A stretch of DNA of 12,983 nucleotides from JBBSWA01 sp038046485 (GCA_038046485.1 JBBSWA010000076.1:1-12983), one strand, 5' to 3'; positions 6,397 through 12,460 are shown, numbered from the stretch's first letter. Program-made: numbers and translations. The notes: a model not told the origin generated them from the letters alone.

Positions 6397-6882
6397 ATGA
6401 AAACATCTTTCGTTCCGAGTGATTTTCAAGTGCCTAAAACATTAGACACAAAGCGTTTCAAGCTTAGAATGCTCACGGTGAGCGATGTGGTGAAGGATTA
6501 CGATGCTGTAATGACGAGCATCGATCACCTAAAAGGAGTGTTTGGGCCTCATTCATCTTGGCCTTCCAAAGGCTTAACGCTGGAGCAGGACTTGATCGAC
6601 TTAGGTTGGCATCAAAAGGAGTTTCAAAAAAAGTCATCCTTCGCATATACAATGATGAGTCCAGATGAGACTAAATGCTTAGGTTGTGTTTATTTTTATC
6701 CTTCCGATAAAACATCGTTCGATGCCATGGCATTGTTGTGGGTAAGAACTAGCGAAGTAGAAACGGGTTTAGATCAAGAGTTGTTCGAGGCAGTAAAGAA
6801 ATGGTTGCAGGAAAGATGGCCGTTTAAGAAAGTGGCTTTTCCAGGCAGGGATATTTCTTGGGAAGAATGGAATGCTCTCTAA
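6397..6882 (+). CDS. GNAT-family N-acetyltransferase
   Basis: A 161-aa protein with the GNAT layout. An N-terminal strand and helix segment (FKLRMLTVSDVVKDYDAVMTS, about 21-41) is followed by a WP-x-KGLTLEQDL-x-DLGWHQKEF block (55-76). Next come a strand pair with SFAYTMMSPDETKCLGCVYFYPS (81-103) and ALLWVRTSE (112-120), then the C-terminal helix (VKKWLQERWPF). This pattern matches a widespread GNAT subgroup. The acceptor substrate cannot be predicted. The end is short relative to full GNAT domains, so the last strand may be minimal. Start ATG 6397 follows from the TATA spacing. A hairpin (6874-6891) folds over the stop codon. Confidence 0.82.
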   Translation: MKTSFVPSDFQVPKTLDTKRFKLRMLTVSDVVKDYDAVMTSIDHLKGVFGPHSSWPSKGLTLEQDLIDLGWHQKEFQKKSSFAYTMMSPDETKCLGCVYFYPSDKTSFDAMALLWVRTSEVETGLDQELFEAVKKWLQERWPFKKVAFPGRDISWEEWNAL

Positions 6883-6891
6883 AAGGAGAGC
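6874..6891 (+). terminator. Hairpin spanning the GNAT stop codon
   Basis: GCTCTC (6874-6879) pairs with GAGAGC (6886-6891), leaving the TAA stop in the loop. No T-run follows, so a role as RNA-stability or processing element is as likely as termination. Confidence 0.35.
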
Positions 6892-6908
6892 TGCGAAGCC
6901 TTTATTAA

Positions 6909-6942
6909 CCACCTCTGCATAAATGAGCTTAAAGAGAGGTGG
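6909..6942 (+). promoter_or_regulatory. Inverted repeat flanking the MNT-HEPN promoter
   Basis: CCACCTCT (6909-6916) and AGAGGTGG (6935-6942) are perfect 8-bp inverted arms separated by 18 bp. The spacer holds a TATA-like GCATAAATG (6918-6926) beginning 31 nt before the TTG start at 6949. As DNA it could be an operator; as RNA it would sequester the GAGGTGGG Shine-Dalgarno-like tract at 6936-6943. Confidence 0.5.
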
Positions 6943-6948
6943 GTAGAG

Positions 6949-7749
6949 TTGGAGTTTAAGGTAGAGACACAGAAGAAGGAGCATCTAAAGAAATACCCGA
7001 AGGAAGATGTTGACCTTGCCTTCACCTTCGCAAAGAAAGTCTATAAAGAGTTAGGTACATTTCTAAAAGCCATTGTTTTGTTTGGCAGCGCCGCTCGTCG
7101 CAAGCAAAATTCAAAGGATGTGGATATTCTTTTAGTGGTAGACGATTTGAACATTAAGATGACCAAAGAGCTCGTCCAGACCTATCGAATCATCGTAGAA
7201 AAGATCGTAGCGGACATCTCACCCAAGTTGCATGTCATCACCTTAAAATTCAGTAGTTTCTGGGAGTATGTCCGTGCAGGTGACCCCATTGCAGTCAATA
7301 TATTGCGAGACGGCGTAGCCTTAGTCGATACAGGTTTCTTCGATCCCTTGCAAGCCTTAATGTATCAGGGCAGAATTCGTCCTTCACCCGAGAGTATGTG
7401 GGCGTATTATGCAAAAGCACCGGCCACCTTGCAAAATGCCAAGTGGCATGTCATGCAAGCAGTCCTCGACCTTTACTGGGCCGTAATCGATGCAGCACAT
7501 GCTGCCTTAATGAAGATGGGTGAAGTTCCTCCGAGTCCCGAGTTTGTCTCCGAGCTCCTTCAAAAAAGAATGGTAGAAGCGCACTTGCTGGATCATAAAT
7601 ATGTAAAGACGGTCGATCAGTTCTACCACTTAAGCAAAGCCATCACGTCACACGAAATCAAGGAAATTTCAGGAGAACAATGGGACAAGTATCAAAAGGA
7701 AGCAACGGAATTTGTGGATGTCATTCAGAAGTTTATGAAGAAAGGATAA
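6949..7749 (+). CDS. Fused MNT nucleotidyltransferase-HEPN protein
   Basis: A 266-aa protein. The N-terminal minimal nucleotidyltransferase domain shows AIVLFGSAARR (41-51; G46-S47) and DVD (57-59), the GS...DxD motif. The expected third acidic residue is absent: the equivalent strand reads KLHVITL (92-98). Conserved middle motifs are NILRDGVALVD (116-126), FDPLQAL and GRIRPSPESMW (140-150). The C-terminal half is helical and HEPN-like, with DLYWAVIDAAHAALM (173-187). MNT and HEPN are often separate toxin-antitoxin partners; the fused form is common in archaea and is probably not a simple toxin-antitoxin pair. The start is a TTG: no ATG occurs before residue 71, which would cut away the catalytic motif. 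TTG has both a Shine-Dalgarno-like tract 5 nt upstream and a TATA-like box 31 nt upstream. The next gene's TATA box directly abuts its stop codon. Confidence 0.87.
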   Translation: MEFKVETQKKEHLKKYPKEDVDLAFTFAKKVYKELGTFLKAIVLFGSAARRKQNSKDVDILLVVDDLNIKMTKELVQTYRIIVEKIVADISPKLHVITLKFSSFWEYVRAGDPIAVNILRDGVALVDTGFFDPLQALMYQGRIRPSPESMWAYYAKAPATLQNAKWHVMQAVLDLYWAVIDAAHAALMKMGEVPPSPEFVSELLQKRMVEAHLLDHKYVKTVDQFYHLSKAITSHEIKEISGEQWDKYQKEATEFVDVIQKFMKKG

Positions 7750-7760
7750 CTTAATATAGG
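7750..7760 (+). promoter_or_regulatory. TATA box for the VIT1/CCC1 gene
   Basis: CTTAATATAGG starts immediately after the preceding stop codon and about 31 nt before the ATG at 7783. Confidence 0.55.
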
Positions 7761-7782
7761 TGTTTTCTAAGAAGAAAAAGAC

Positions 7783-8361
7783 ATGCAAAAGCATCTTCCC
7801 CATCATTTCGAATCTCGTCATCTCCCCAGTTTCGGCTGGGTAAGAGAAATCGTTTTTGGTTTGAATGACGGCATTGTATCTACCTTTGCCTTGCTCGCTG
7901 GAATTACAGGAGCGGTCATCAGTTGGGAAGCGCTGATCATTGCAGCCTTAGTTGAAATTGTAACCGGTGCCTTGTCCATGTCATTAGGCACCTTCATCTC
8001 GACCAAGTCTCAGATTGAGTTTTATCAAGGGAATCTGGATGGGAAAAAGCACATCAAAAAAGAAGTAAAGGCCTTGAAGGATGGCTTTGAGAATCCTGAG
8101 ATCGCCGCGGTTCAAATCGGTATTGCATTCCTAATTGGGGGGTTAATTCCTTTATGGCCTTACCTTGTCTGGGTGGAGCAATATGCCTTGTGGGTTTCAG
8201 TAGCCTGTACATTAGGTTTCTTGTTCTTGGTGGGAGTCTTGAAAAGTAGGTTTACACACAAAATTTGGTGGCACAGTGGAATGGAAATGGTCATCATTGC
8301 AGCCCTTGCAGGGTTCATCTCCTATTATTTGGGTGTGTTCGTAAGTAGTCTGGTGAGTTAA
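7783..8361 (+). CDS. VIT1/CCC1-family iron/manganese transporter
   Basis: A 192-aa integral membrane protein. The signature REIVFGLNDGIVSTFALL (21-38) forms TM1, with D29 at the position of the transport aspartate of VIT1. TM2 carries GALSMSLGTFIST (62-74), with M66 matching the conserved methionine. A short charged cytoplasmic segment (about 75-105, KSQIEFYQGNLDGKKHIKKE) links to three more TM segments (about 106-130, 134-152, 166-190), giving the five TMs of the family. The metal-binding loop between TM2 and TM3 is shorter than in plant VIT1, as in many archaeal members. Known members export Fe2+ or Mn2+ from the cytosol; which metal applies here cannot be read. It has its own TATA box, so it is probably monocistronic. 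Confidence 0.92.
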   Translation: MQKHLPHHFESRHLPSFGWVREIVFGLNDGIVSTFALLAGITGAVISWEALIIAALVEIVTGALSMSLGTFISTKSQIEFYQGNLDGKKHIKKEVKALKDGFENPEIAAVQIGIAFLIGGLIPLWPYLVWVEQYALWVSVACTLGFLFLVGVLKSRFTHKIWWHSGMEMVIIAALAGFISYYLGVFVSSLVS

Positions 8362-8371
8362 TTTTGAGTTG

Positions 8372-8381
8372 ATTTATATAG
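8372..8381 (+). promoter_or_regulatory. TATA box for the DUF255 gene
   Basis: ATTTATATAG, the closest to an archaeal consensus in the window, begins 31 nt before the ATG at 8403. Confidence 0.65.
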
Positions 8382-8402
8382 AAATTTGACTTTCCTTCTT
8401 GT

Positions 8403-10079
8403 ATGGAAATTTCTTGGCTGAACTGGTCCGATGCCGCATTTAAGAAGGCAAAGAAAGAGGATAAGCCGATTCTGCTTGATCTCACAGCGTGTTGGTGTCA
8501 TTGGTGTCATGTAATGGACGAGACTTCATATAAAGATGCAGAAGTCATCAAAATAATTCATGAAAAGTTTGTTCCGATACGTGTTGATATTGACAAGCAT
8601 CCAGTCATTCGAGATCGATATAATTTTGGCGGTTTTCCAACAACTGCTTTTCTCACACCAGCGGGGGACATCATGGGTGGCGGGACGTACATCTCTCCAC
8701 CAGTATTAAGGCAATATCTATTAGACATCCACCAAGTCTTCAGGAAGAATAAGAAAGAGTTGCTCTCGAAAATGAAGGAATTGAAAATAATGGCTTCATC
8801 GCAAAAGGAAGCTCCAAAAGGTAAGCTGAGTCATGAAATAGTAGAAAAGGCCTTGGAAATGGTGAAGTCAAATTTTGACAGTTATAATGGAGGGTTTGGG
8901 AGTGCGCCTAAGTTTCCAATGTCTGAAGTGTTGGATTTCTTATCATTAGAATATTCGATTTCAAAGGAGAAGGGTTTGTTGGAAATGATAACAAAGTCTT
9001 TGAATGGTATGAAACCCTTGCACGATAAGATTGAAGGTGGCTTTTTCAGGTACAGTGTGTCGCCGGATTGGTCTGAGCCACATTATGAAAAGATGTTGGA
9101 AACCAATGCAGGGTTGCTTCGAAATTATTTAAATGGGTTTTTGGTATCTAAGGATAAGTCCTATAAAGAAATGGCTAAGTCTGTTTTGGGATATGTAAAG
9201 CAGCATTTAGCAGATCCGGCTGGTGGTTTTTATGGGAGTCAAGATGCAAATGAAACCTATTACAGAGTTTTAACATCCCAGAGAAAAAAACTTCCAAAGC
9301 CGTACATTGATAAGGCGTTATACGTTTCTTGGAATGGGGGGATGGTCTCTTCTTTCTTGTTAGCAAGTAGAGTGTTGAAAACAAAATCCTATGAATCTTA
9401 TGCATTAAAGACGTTAGATCGTCTATGGAAATTGTGTTGGAATGAAAAAAAAGGTTTGTTTCATTTCTGGGATGGAAATCCAGCTTCCGAAGGAGTATTC
9501 GCAGATCACGTCCACCTGGGGTTGGCCTTTTTGGATGCATTCGAGCAGGTGCAGGATCATTCATTTTTAGATAAAGCAGAAAAATTAGCGATCGTTATGC
9601 AGAAGTATTTTTTGGATAAAAAGACCAGATCATTTAATGATAGTGTGCCATTAAAGGGGGCAAAGGGTTTGTTAAAGATACCTGCAAAGAATGTGGTAGA
9701 AAATGCCTTGGCAGCAGGTTTCTTCTGGCGTTTATCGTTTTTGGCGGATAAGCCAAAGTATAGATCCCTAGCAAAGCAAGTGTTGGAAGCATTCGTATCC
9801 TCCTATGAGCATAATTCACTCTTTGTAGCTTCCTATGCTGCAGCAGTGGAACAGTTCTTGTCAGGTCCGATCCAAGTGTATATAATCGGCTCTTTGAAGG
9901 ACGAAAAAGTGCAAGGCTTGTTGTCAGCGGCATTAGCTCGTTTTGGCGAGCGTAATATAGTCCAGGTCTTAGATCCAAGGGATAAGCGGTGGCTGCCTAA
10001 GCACAAATTCCCTAAAAACAAGGTGACGGCATACGTATGTGAAGGGGAGTTGTGTAAAGGTCCTTTTTTCAGATTGTAG
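8403..10079 (+). CDS. DUF255 thioredoxin-domain protein, YyaL/SPATA20 family
   Basis: A 558-aa protein. The N-terminal thioredoxin fold (about 1-115) has the DUF255 hallmark CWCHWCHVMDETSY, with redox motif C32-H-W-C35 and cis-proline P79 in GGFPTTAF. The rest is an (alpha/alpha)6-barrel-like region with family motifs GGFGSAPKFPM (about 161-171), IEGGFFRYSVSPDWSEPHYEKMLETNAGLL, GGFYGSQDANETYY, and VVENALAAGFFWRLSFLA near 435-455. A C-terminal CEGELCKGPF contributes two further cysteines. Bacterial and human homologues are usually 650-780 residues, so this is a compact form. The biochemical role of the family is not settled; it combines a thioredoxin-type redox site with an N-acylglucosamine epimerase-like fold. 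It has its own TATA box. Confidence 0.93.
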   Translation: MEISWLNWSDAAFKKAKKEDKPILLDLTACWCHWCHVMDETSYKDAEVIKIIHEKFVPIRVDIDKHPVIRDRYNFGGFPTTAFLTPAGDIMGGGTYISPPVLRQYLLDIHQVFRKNKKELLSKMKELKIMASSQKEAPKGKLSHEIVEKALEMVKSNFDSYNGGFGSAPKFPMSEVLDFLSLEYSISKEKGLLEMITKSLNGMKPLHDKIEGGFFRYSVSPDWSEPHYEKMLETNAGLLRNYLNGFLVSKDKSYKEMAKSVLGYVKQHLADPAGGFYGSQDANETYYRVLTSQRKKLPKPYIDKALYVSWNGGMVSSFLLASRVLKTKSYESYALKTLDRLWKLCWNEKKGLFHFWDGNPASEGVFADHVHLGLAFLDAFEQVQDHSFLDKAEKLAIVMQKYFLDKKTRSFNDSVPLKGAKGLLKIPAKNVVENALAAGFFWRLSFLADKPKYRSLAKQVLEAFVSSYEHNSLFVASYAAAVEQFLSGPIQVYIIGSLKDEKVQGLLSAALARFGERNIVQVLDPRDKRWLPKHKFPKNKVTAYVCEGELCKGPFFRL

Positions 10080-10093
10080 CTCTCATCGAAGAG

Positions 10094-10107
10094 TTAAATT
10101 TAAAAAG
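10094..10107 (+). promoter_or_regulatory. TATA box for the zinc-ribbon gene
   Basis: TTAAATTTAAAAAG; the TTTAAAAAG part begins 31 nt before the ATG at 10130. Unlike most genes here, a Shine-Dalgarno-like GGAG (10121-10124) lies 5 nt before the ATG. Confidence 0.55.
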
Positions 10108-10129
10108 CCGAGTTGCTAAAGGAGAAAGC

Positions 10130-10516
10130 ATGGCCGTTATGATTGCGTGTCGTAGGTGCGGCCAGAGTTATGCCCAAAGTGAGATGCACGTAGACGCCAC
10201 CGGAAGCGACATGCTTTGTAAGAGTTGCTTTGGGCGTACGCACGATGAGAAAGGTAAAAAAATAATGACCACATCTTATGAGGATCCACCGGAAGATTTT
10301 ATCGCAGTGCATGCGCCTAAGCCCAAAGAATCTGTGCCCGTAGCGCCTTCGATCATTCATTATCGCTGTCCAAAGTGTAATTTCAAGTTCTCCCGTGCAC
10401 CGGGAACCTTTGTGAAGCATTGCCCCTATTGTGGGAATGAGAAGATCATCACCAATGAGAAGTTGGATGCAGGTAGCCTGCTTAAAGAATCCTCAAATTC
10501 TAAGTATGATTTCTAG
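10130..10516 (+). CDS. Double zinc-ribbon protein, 128 aa
   Basis: A small soluble protein with two CxxC...CxxC zinc sites: C7/C10 with C30/C33 (CRRCG...CKSC) and C80/C83 with C98/C101 (CPKC...CPYC). A flexible Pro/Lys-rich linker (about 45-72) separates them. The layout suggests a nucleic-acid-binding or adaptor protein; no catalytic residues are recognisable. The start at 10130 is supported by both a TATA box and a GGAG tract; the Met at codon 4 is an alternative. It is convergent with the YdjM-like membrane gene, with the paired element at 10524-10645 between them, so that element may lie in this gene's 3' UTR. Confidence 0.85.
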   Translation: MAVMIACRRCGQSYAQSEMHVDATGSDMLCKSCFGRTHDEKGKKIMTTSYEDPPEDFIAVHAPKPKESVPVAPSIIHYRCPKCNFKFSRAPGTFVKHCPYCGNEKIITNEKLDAGSLLKESSNSKYDF

Positions 10517-10523
10517 TCGGGTA

Positions 10524-10645
10524 TTGTTTAGCATCCTAAGGCCAAAACTCTACCCAATAAAGTTTCAGTTCGTTACGGGGGTCGCCCCATTCGGGGAAGC
10601 AGAACTTTCTAAGCGATCATCTAGAGTTTTGGAGATGCTAAACAA
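10524..10645 (+). ncRNA. Strongly paired 122-nt element, candidate structured RNA
   Basis: The outer arms TTGTTTAGCATC (10524-10535) and GATGCTAAACAA (10634-10645) are perfectly complementary (12 bp). After a 6-by-1 internal loop, CCAAAACTCTA (10542-10552) pairs perfectly with TAGAGTTTTGG (10622-10632), 11 bp. Inside, AAAGTT (10559-10564) can pair with AACTTT (10603-10608), or AGTTC (10567-10571) with GAACT (10602-10606). CCCC (10585-10588) can pair with GGGG on either side (10578-10581 or 10593-10596). The element fills nearly all of the gap between convergent stop codons (10516 and 10647). No convincing TATA box lies at a fitting distance on either strand, so it may be released from the 3' end of the zinc-ribbon mRNA; strand is therefore uncertain. 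I match it to no known RNA family. Confidence 0.6.
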
Positions 10646-10646
10646 A

Positions 10647-11357
10647 TCAGTGGTGCAGCAGCCACGCAACCGTGCGCAGCACGCCACATTGTCGAATATG
10701 TTCAAACAATTTTTTAAGTTGTTGTGAATGCCTCACAAACACTGCCCCATATAAAATAAGGGGAAGCCAAATGAATTGGAGGCTCCATGGCGTGTGGTGA
10801 ACAAGGGGGAAAAAGACCAAGCTGACAGCAAAGAAGCCCGCACAAATGCCGCTAAACAATGTATCTCGTAAATTTACCTTGGAAGGATAGCAGATCCAGT
10901 ACCAGGCAAGCAGTGCAGCAAGGCCGTAGCATGCAAGGTTGAATTCATTGGCGAAGTACCTGGGTTCCCAGTAACTGATTAGGCCTTGGATCTGCCAATG
11001 GTTCAGTGGATATAAAGGCCAGTAGTTGTCGCCGTGGTGCGTAAGGTAGTCAGAAAAAATGTGGAAACCCCATCCCCAGAAGCAGCCATAAAGGCTTTCT
11101 TTCTTCCACCATAAAACAAGGGCAAGCAGCACAGTAAAGACCAAGGTGCTGTGGAGGGCATATTGGATTTCAATGACATGGGGGATGAGGGTGATGATGT
11201 CCAAGTTAAGTCGAGTCATCTGGTGTGTTCCTAAAAGGTAGAGCATCTGCGCAACCCATAAAGCGTCGGGGATAAACGCAAACAGTACTGCCTTCCACCA
11301 CCACCTTTTCTTCCGGAAAGCAGCATACGTCCAGAATAAGTGCCAGAGCGTGTTCAT
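10647..11357 (-). CDS. YdjM/DUF457-like membrane metal-dependent hydrolase
   Basis: A 236-aa protein rich in Trp and hydrophobic residues, with about five membrane segments (around 22-42, 66-84, 140-157, 168-187, 192-209). Polar residues in the pattern of the membrane-bound hydrolase family are H6 in LWHLFW, P30-D31 near the end of TM1, H69 (ALHST), and H99-x3-D103 followed by H107-H108 (GFHIFSDYLTHHGD). A WPLYPL motif (113-118) follows, as in YdjM-type proteins. These are inner-membrane proteins whose hydrolase activity is inferred from the metal-ligand pattern; the substrate is unknown. The ATG at 11357 is supported by a minus-strand TATA box. The gene is convergent with the zinc-ribbon gene. 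Confidence 0.82.
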   Translation of the reverse strand: MNTLWHLFWTYAAFRKKRWWWKAVLFAFIPDALWVAQMLYLLGTHQMTRLNLDIITLIPHVIEIQYALHSTLVFTVLLALVLWWKKESLYGCFWGWGFHIFSDYLTHHGDNYWPLYPLNHWQIQGLISYWEPRYFANEFNLACYGLAALLAWYWICYPSKVNLRDTLFSGICAGFFAVSLVFFPLVHHTPWSLQFIWLPLILYGAVFVRHSQQLKKLFEHIRQCGVLRTVAWLLHH

Positions 11358-11379
11358 GACCGGATAGTTCAGTCATTTC

Positions 11380-11388
11380 TTTTTAAAT
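11380..11388 (-). promoter_or_regulatory. TATA box for the YdjM-like gene
   Basis: Minus-strand ATTTAAAAA begins 31 nt before the ATG complement at 11355-11357. Confidence 0.6.
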
Positions 11389-11430
11389 CTAAGCTTCCGT
11401 TTTGTCGGGTACTTGTAAGAAAGACTTACT

Positions 11431-11451
11431 ATAATATCTTAACTATATTAT
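11431..11451. repeat. AT-rich inverted repeat upstream of the toxin promoter
   Basis: ATAATAT (11431-11437) and ATATTAT (11445-11451) are perfect 7-bp inverted arms around a 7-nt spacer, 20 bp upstream of the TATA box of the RelE-like gene. Possible operator; AT-rich, so chance is not excluded. Confidence 0.35.
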
Positions 11452-11470
11452 TCTTATGTAAAAGGTGTTG

Positions 11471-11480
11471 TTTTTAAAGA
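11471..11480 (+). promoter_or_regulatory. TATA box for the RelE-like gene
   Basis: TTTTTAAAGA; the TTTAAAGA part begins 31 nt before the ATG at 11504. Confidence 0.6.
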
Positions 11481-11503
11481 CAAAGTCTATCTGAAAGGGT
11501 AAA

Positions 11504-11821
11504 ATGGATAAAAAATATCTTATTGATTTTGACGAGGTCATCCTTCGGCAATTAGAACAAGCGGCTAAGAACCAGTCGATAAAAGCGATCTTAATGAAGA
11601 TGCTGAATAGAATAGAACAGCTCGGGCCAAGGGCAGGCGAATTGTTGGATTCTCAGCTCGGGCTTTATGAAGTTAAGAGCAAACAACCCCCAATTCGACT
11701 TTATTTTGAATATGATAGAGGACTAGAAAAAATAACTATTTTTGAATATGATATGAAAACAAGTCCAAAAAGTCAGAAGAAAACCATCAACAGGCTAAGA
11801 ATGAGGGTTTCAAAAGCCTAA
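11504..11821 (+). CDS. RelE/HigB-like toxin
   Basis: A 105-aa protein with the RelE/ParE-superfamily layout. Two N-terminal helices (about 8-40, ending IEQLGPRAGELL) precede a strand carrying GLYEVK (53-58), a strand with PPIRLYFEYD (62-71) and a strand with KITIFEYDMKTSPKSQKKT (76-94). Basic C-terminal residues follow (INRLRMRVSKA). The pattern L-x-L-Y-E-V-K...R-L-Y-F...F-x-x-K-T matches HigB/Gp49-like toxins, which in known systems cleave mRNA on the ribosome. It has its own TATA box and therefore is not obviously co-transcribed with an antitoxin. The neighbouring antitoxin-like gene lies on the opposite strand, overlapping the 3' end by 12 bp. Confidence 0.75.
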   Translation: MDKKYLIDFDEVILRQLEQAAKNQSIKAILMKMLNRIEQLGPRAGELLDSQLGLYEVKSKQPPIRLYFEYDRGLEKITIFEYDMKTSPKSQKKTINRLRMRVSKA

Positions 11822-11995
11822 GTCTTCTCGAGTATAAGCGCCTTTCTCTCGGATATTCTTTTTGCATTCTAGTAAGCGCTTTAGTAGATGCATGTAGAGT
11901 TTAGAATTTTTAAGAGTTTTGATCTCTTTTTTTTGTAGTTCCAACTCTTCTTTCATGGCTTGGAACTTGGCTTTAGGTAAAATAATCGTTTCCAT
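11810..11995 (-). CDS. Small antitoxin-like protein, 61 aa
   Basis: A short charged protein. METIILPKAKFQAMKEELEL at the N terminus resembles the strand-then-helix start of archaeal antitoxins that begin with ITIPK-x-x-Y/F-x-x-L/M. A helical middle (KEIKTLKNSKLYMHLLKRL) leads to a C terminus ending YTREDLGF, which resembles small archaeal antitoxins found next to RelE-family toxins; this is recollection of pattern, not a search. Coding on the minus strand is supported by a TATA box beginning 29 nt before the ATG (complement of 11993-11995). Its last 12 bp overlap the toxin gene tail to tail. Confidence 0.68.
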   Translation of the reverse strand: METIILPKAKFQAMKEELELQKKEIKTLKNSKLYMHLLKRLLECKKNIREKGAYTREDLGF

Positions 11996-12015
11996 GCTCT
12001 TTGTACAGTATTATT

Positions 12016-12025
12016 GCTTTTAAAG
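12016..12025 (-). promoter_or_regulatory. TATA box for the antitoxin-like gene
   Basis: Minus-strand CTTTAAAAGC; TTTAAAAG begins 29 nt before the ATG. It is divergent from the zinc-ribbon/AbrB promoter about 20-40 bp away. Confidence 0.55.
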
Positions 12026-12043
12026 TTTCTTATTTTTAGGTCG

Positions 12044-12059
12044 GAATATTTATATATTC
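12044..12059 (+). promoter_or_regulatory. Palindromic TATA box of the zinc-ribbon/AbrB gene
   Basis: GAATAT (12044-12049) and ATATTC (12054-12059) flank TTAT. The TATA core predicts transcription starting near 12075-12079, which gives this gene a leader of about 30 nt before the ATG at 12107. Confidence 0.5.
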
Positions 12060-12064
12060 TAGAT

Positions 12065-12090
12065 ACTTATCTAATAAGTGAAAGATAAGT
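12065..12090. promoter_or_regulatory. Operator-like cluster of three half-sites
   Basis: ACTTATC (12065-12071) is followed by the inverted half-site AATAAGT (12073-12079; perfect palindrome ACTTAT-CTA-ATAAGT) and by a third copy GATAAGT (12084-12090). The cluster overlaps the predicted transcription start, a typical place for an autorepressor. The AbrB-type product of the downstream gene is the natural candidate; that is inference. Confidence 0.5.
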
Positions 12091-12106
12091 GAGTTCTGAG
12101 GAAACA

Positions 12107-12460
12107 ATGGAAAAAATGAAAGATGGGCTTTACTGTGCCAAATGTAGTGTACTCGCAAAAAAAGGAGTGTTGCCTAAATACGAATTCCTGGATGGTTTTC
12201 CTCTGACAAATGTTGAAGCTTATGTATGCCCGAAATGTGATAACTTCTTTTTTACCGAAAAACAGGCAAAAGAAATGGAAAGACGCACAAAAAAAGAGTA
12301 TACCTTCGGTTTCGACCGTAAAGTCACCATCAGCGGCAGAAGTCTAGTAATAGGAATCCCTGCCGAACTGGCTGCGCATCTGAAAATCAAGCAAGGCCAG
12401 AAAGTAAGAATCATTCCCATCGCAAGGGAAGGATTTATGATTAAGAAGGTCTGTACTTAA
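12107..12460 (+). CDS. YgiT-like zinc ribbon plus AbrB-domain regulator
   Basis: A 117-aa protein. The N-terminal zinc site is C10/C13 (YCAKCS) with C41/C44 (VCPKCD), about 30 residues apart, the spacing of YgiT/MqsA-type zinc fingers, with FFFTEKQAKEME after it. The C-terminal part (about 70-115, RKVTISGRSLVIGIP...LKIKQGQKVRIIP) is a SpoVT/AbrB swapped-hairpin DNA-binding domain. MqsA proteins pair a similar zinc finger with an HTH domain, so this is an analogous antitoxin or regulator architecture with AbrB in place of HTH. I choose ATG 12107 because GAGG (12098-12101) lies 5 nt upstream; an in-frame GTG at 12089 would add six residues and overlap the operator-like repeats. Its stop overlaps that of the DUF2238 gene by 3 bases (12457-12459 against 12458-12460 gives two shared). 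Confidence 0.83.
   Translation: MEKMKDGLYCAKCSVLAKKGVLPKYEFLDGFPLTNVEAYVCPKCDNFFFTEKQAKEMERRTKKEYTFGFDRKVTISGRSLVIGIPAELAAHLKIKQGQKVRIIPIAREGFMIKKVCT

Noticed and set aside
10567..10606. SRP RNA (4.5S-like) helix 8
   Set aside because: GTTAC, GGTC and AAGCAG resemble parts of bacterial 4.5S RNA and the apical stem-loop is in the right place, but the invariant 5' strand CAGG of the symmetric loop is missing (GTCG instead) and the tetraloop is ATTC rather than GGAA. The similarity is insufficient for a call.
10431..10727. 98-aa plus-strand frame spanning the paired element
   Set aside because: It overlaps the zinc-ribbon gene in another frame and the 3' end of the membrane gene, has no family motifs, and crosses the structured element; not a gene.
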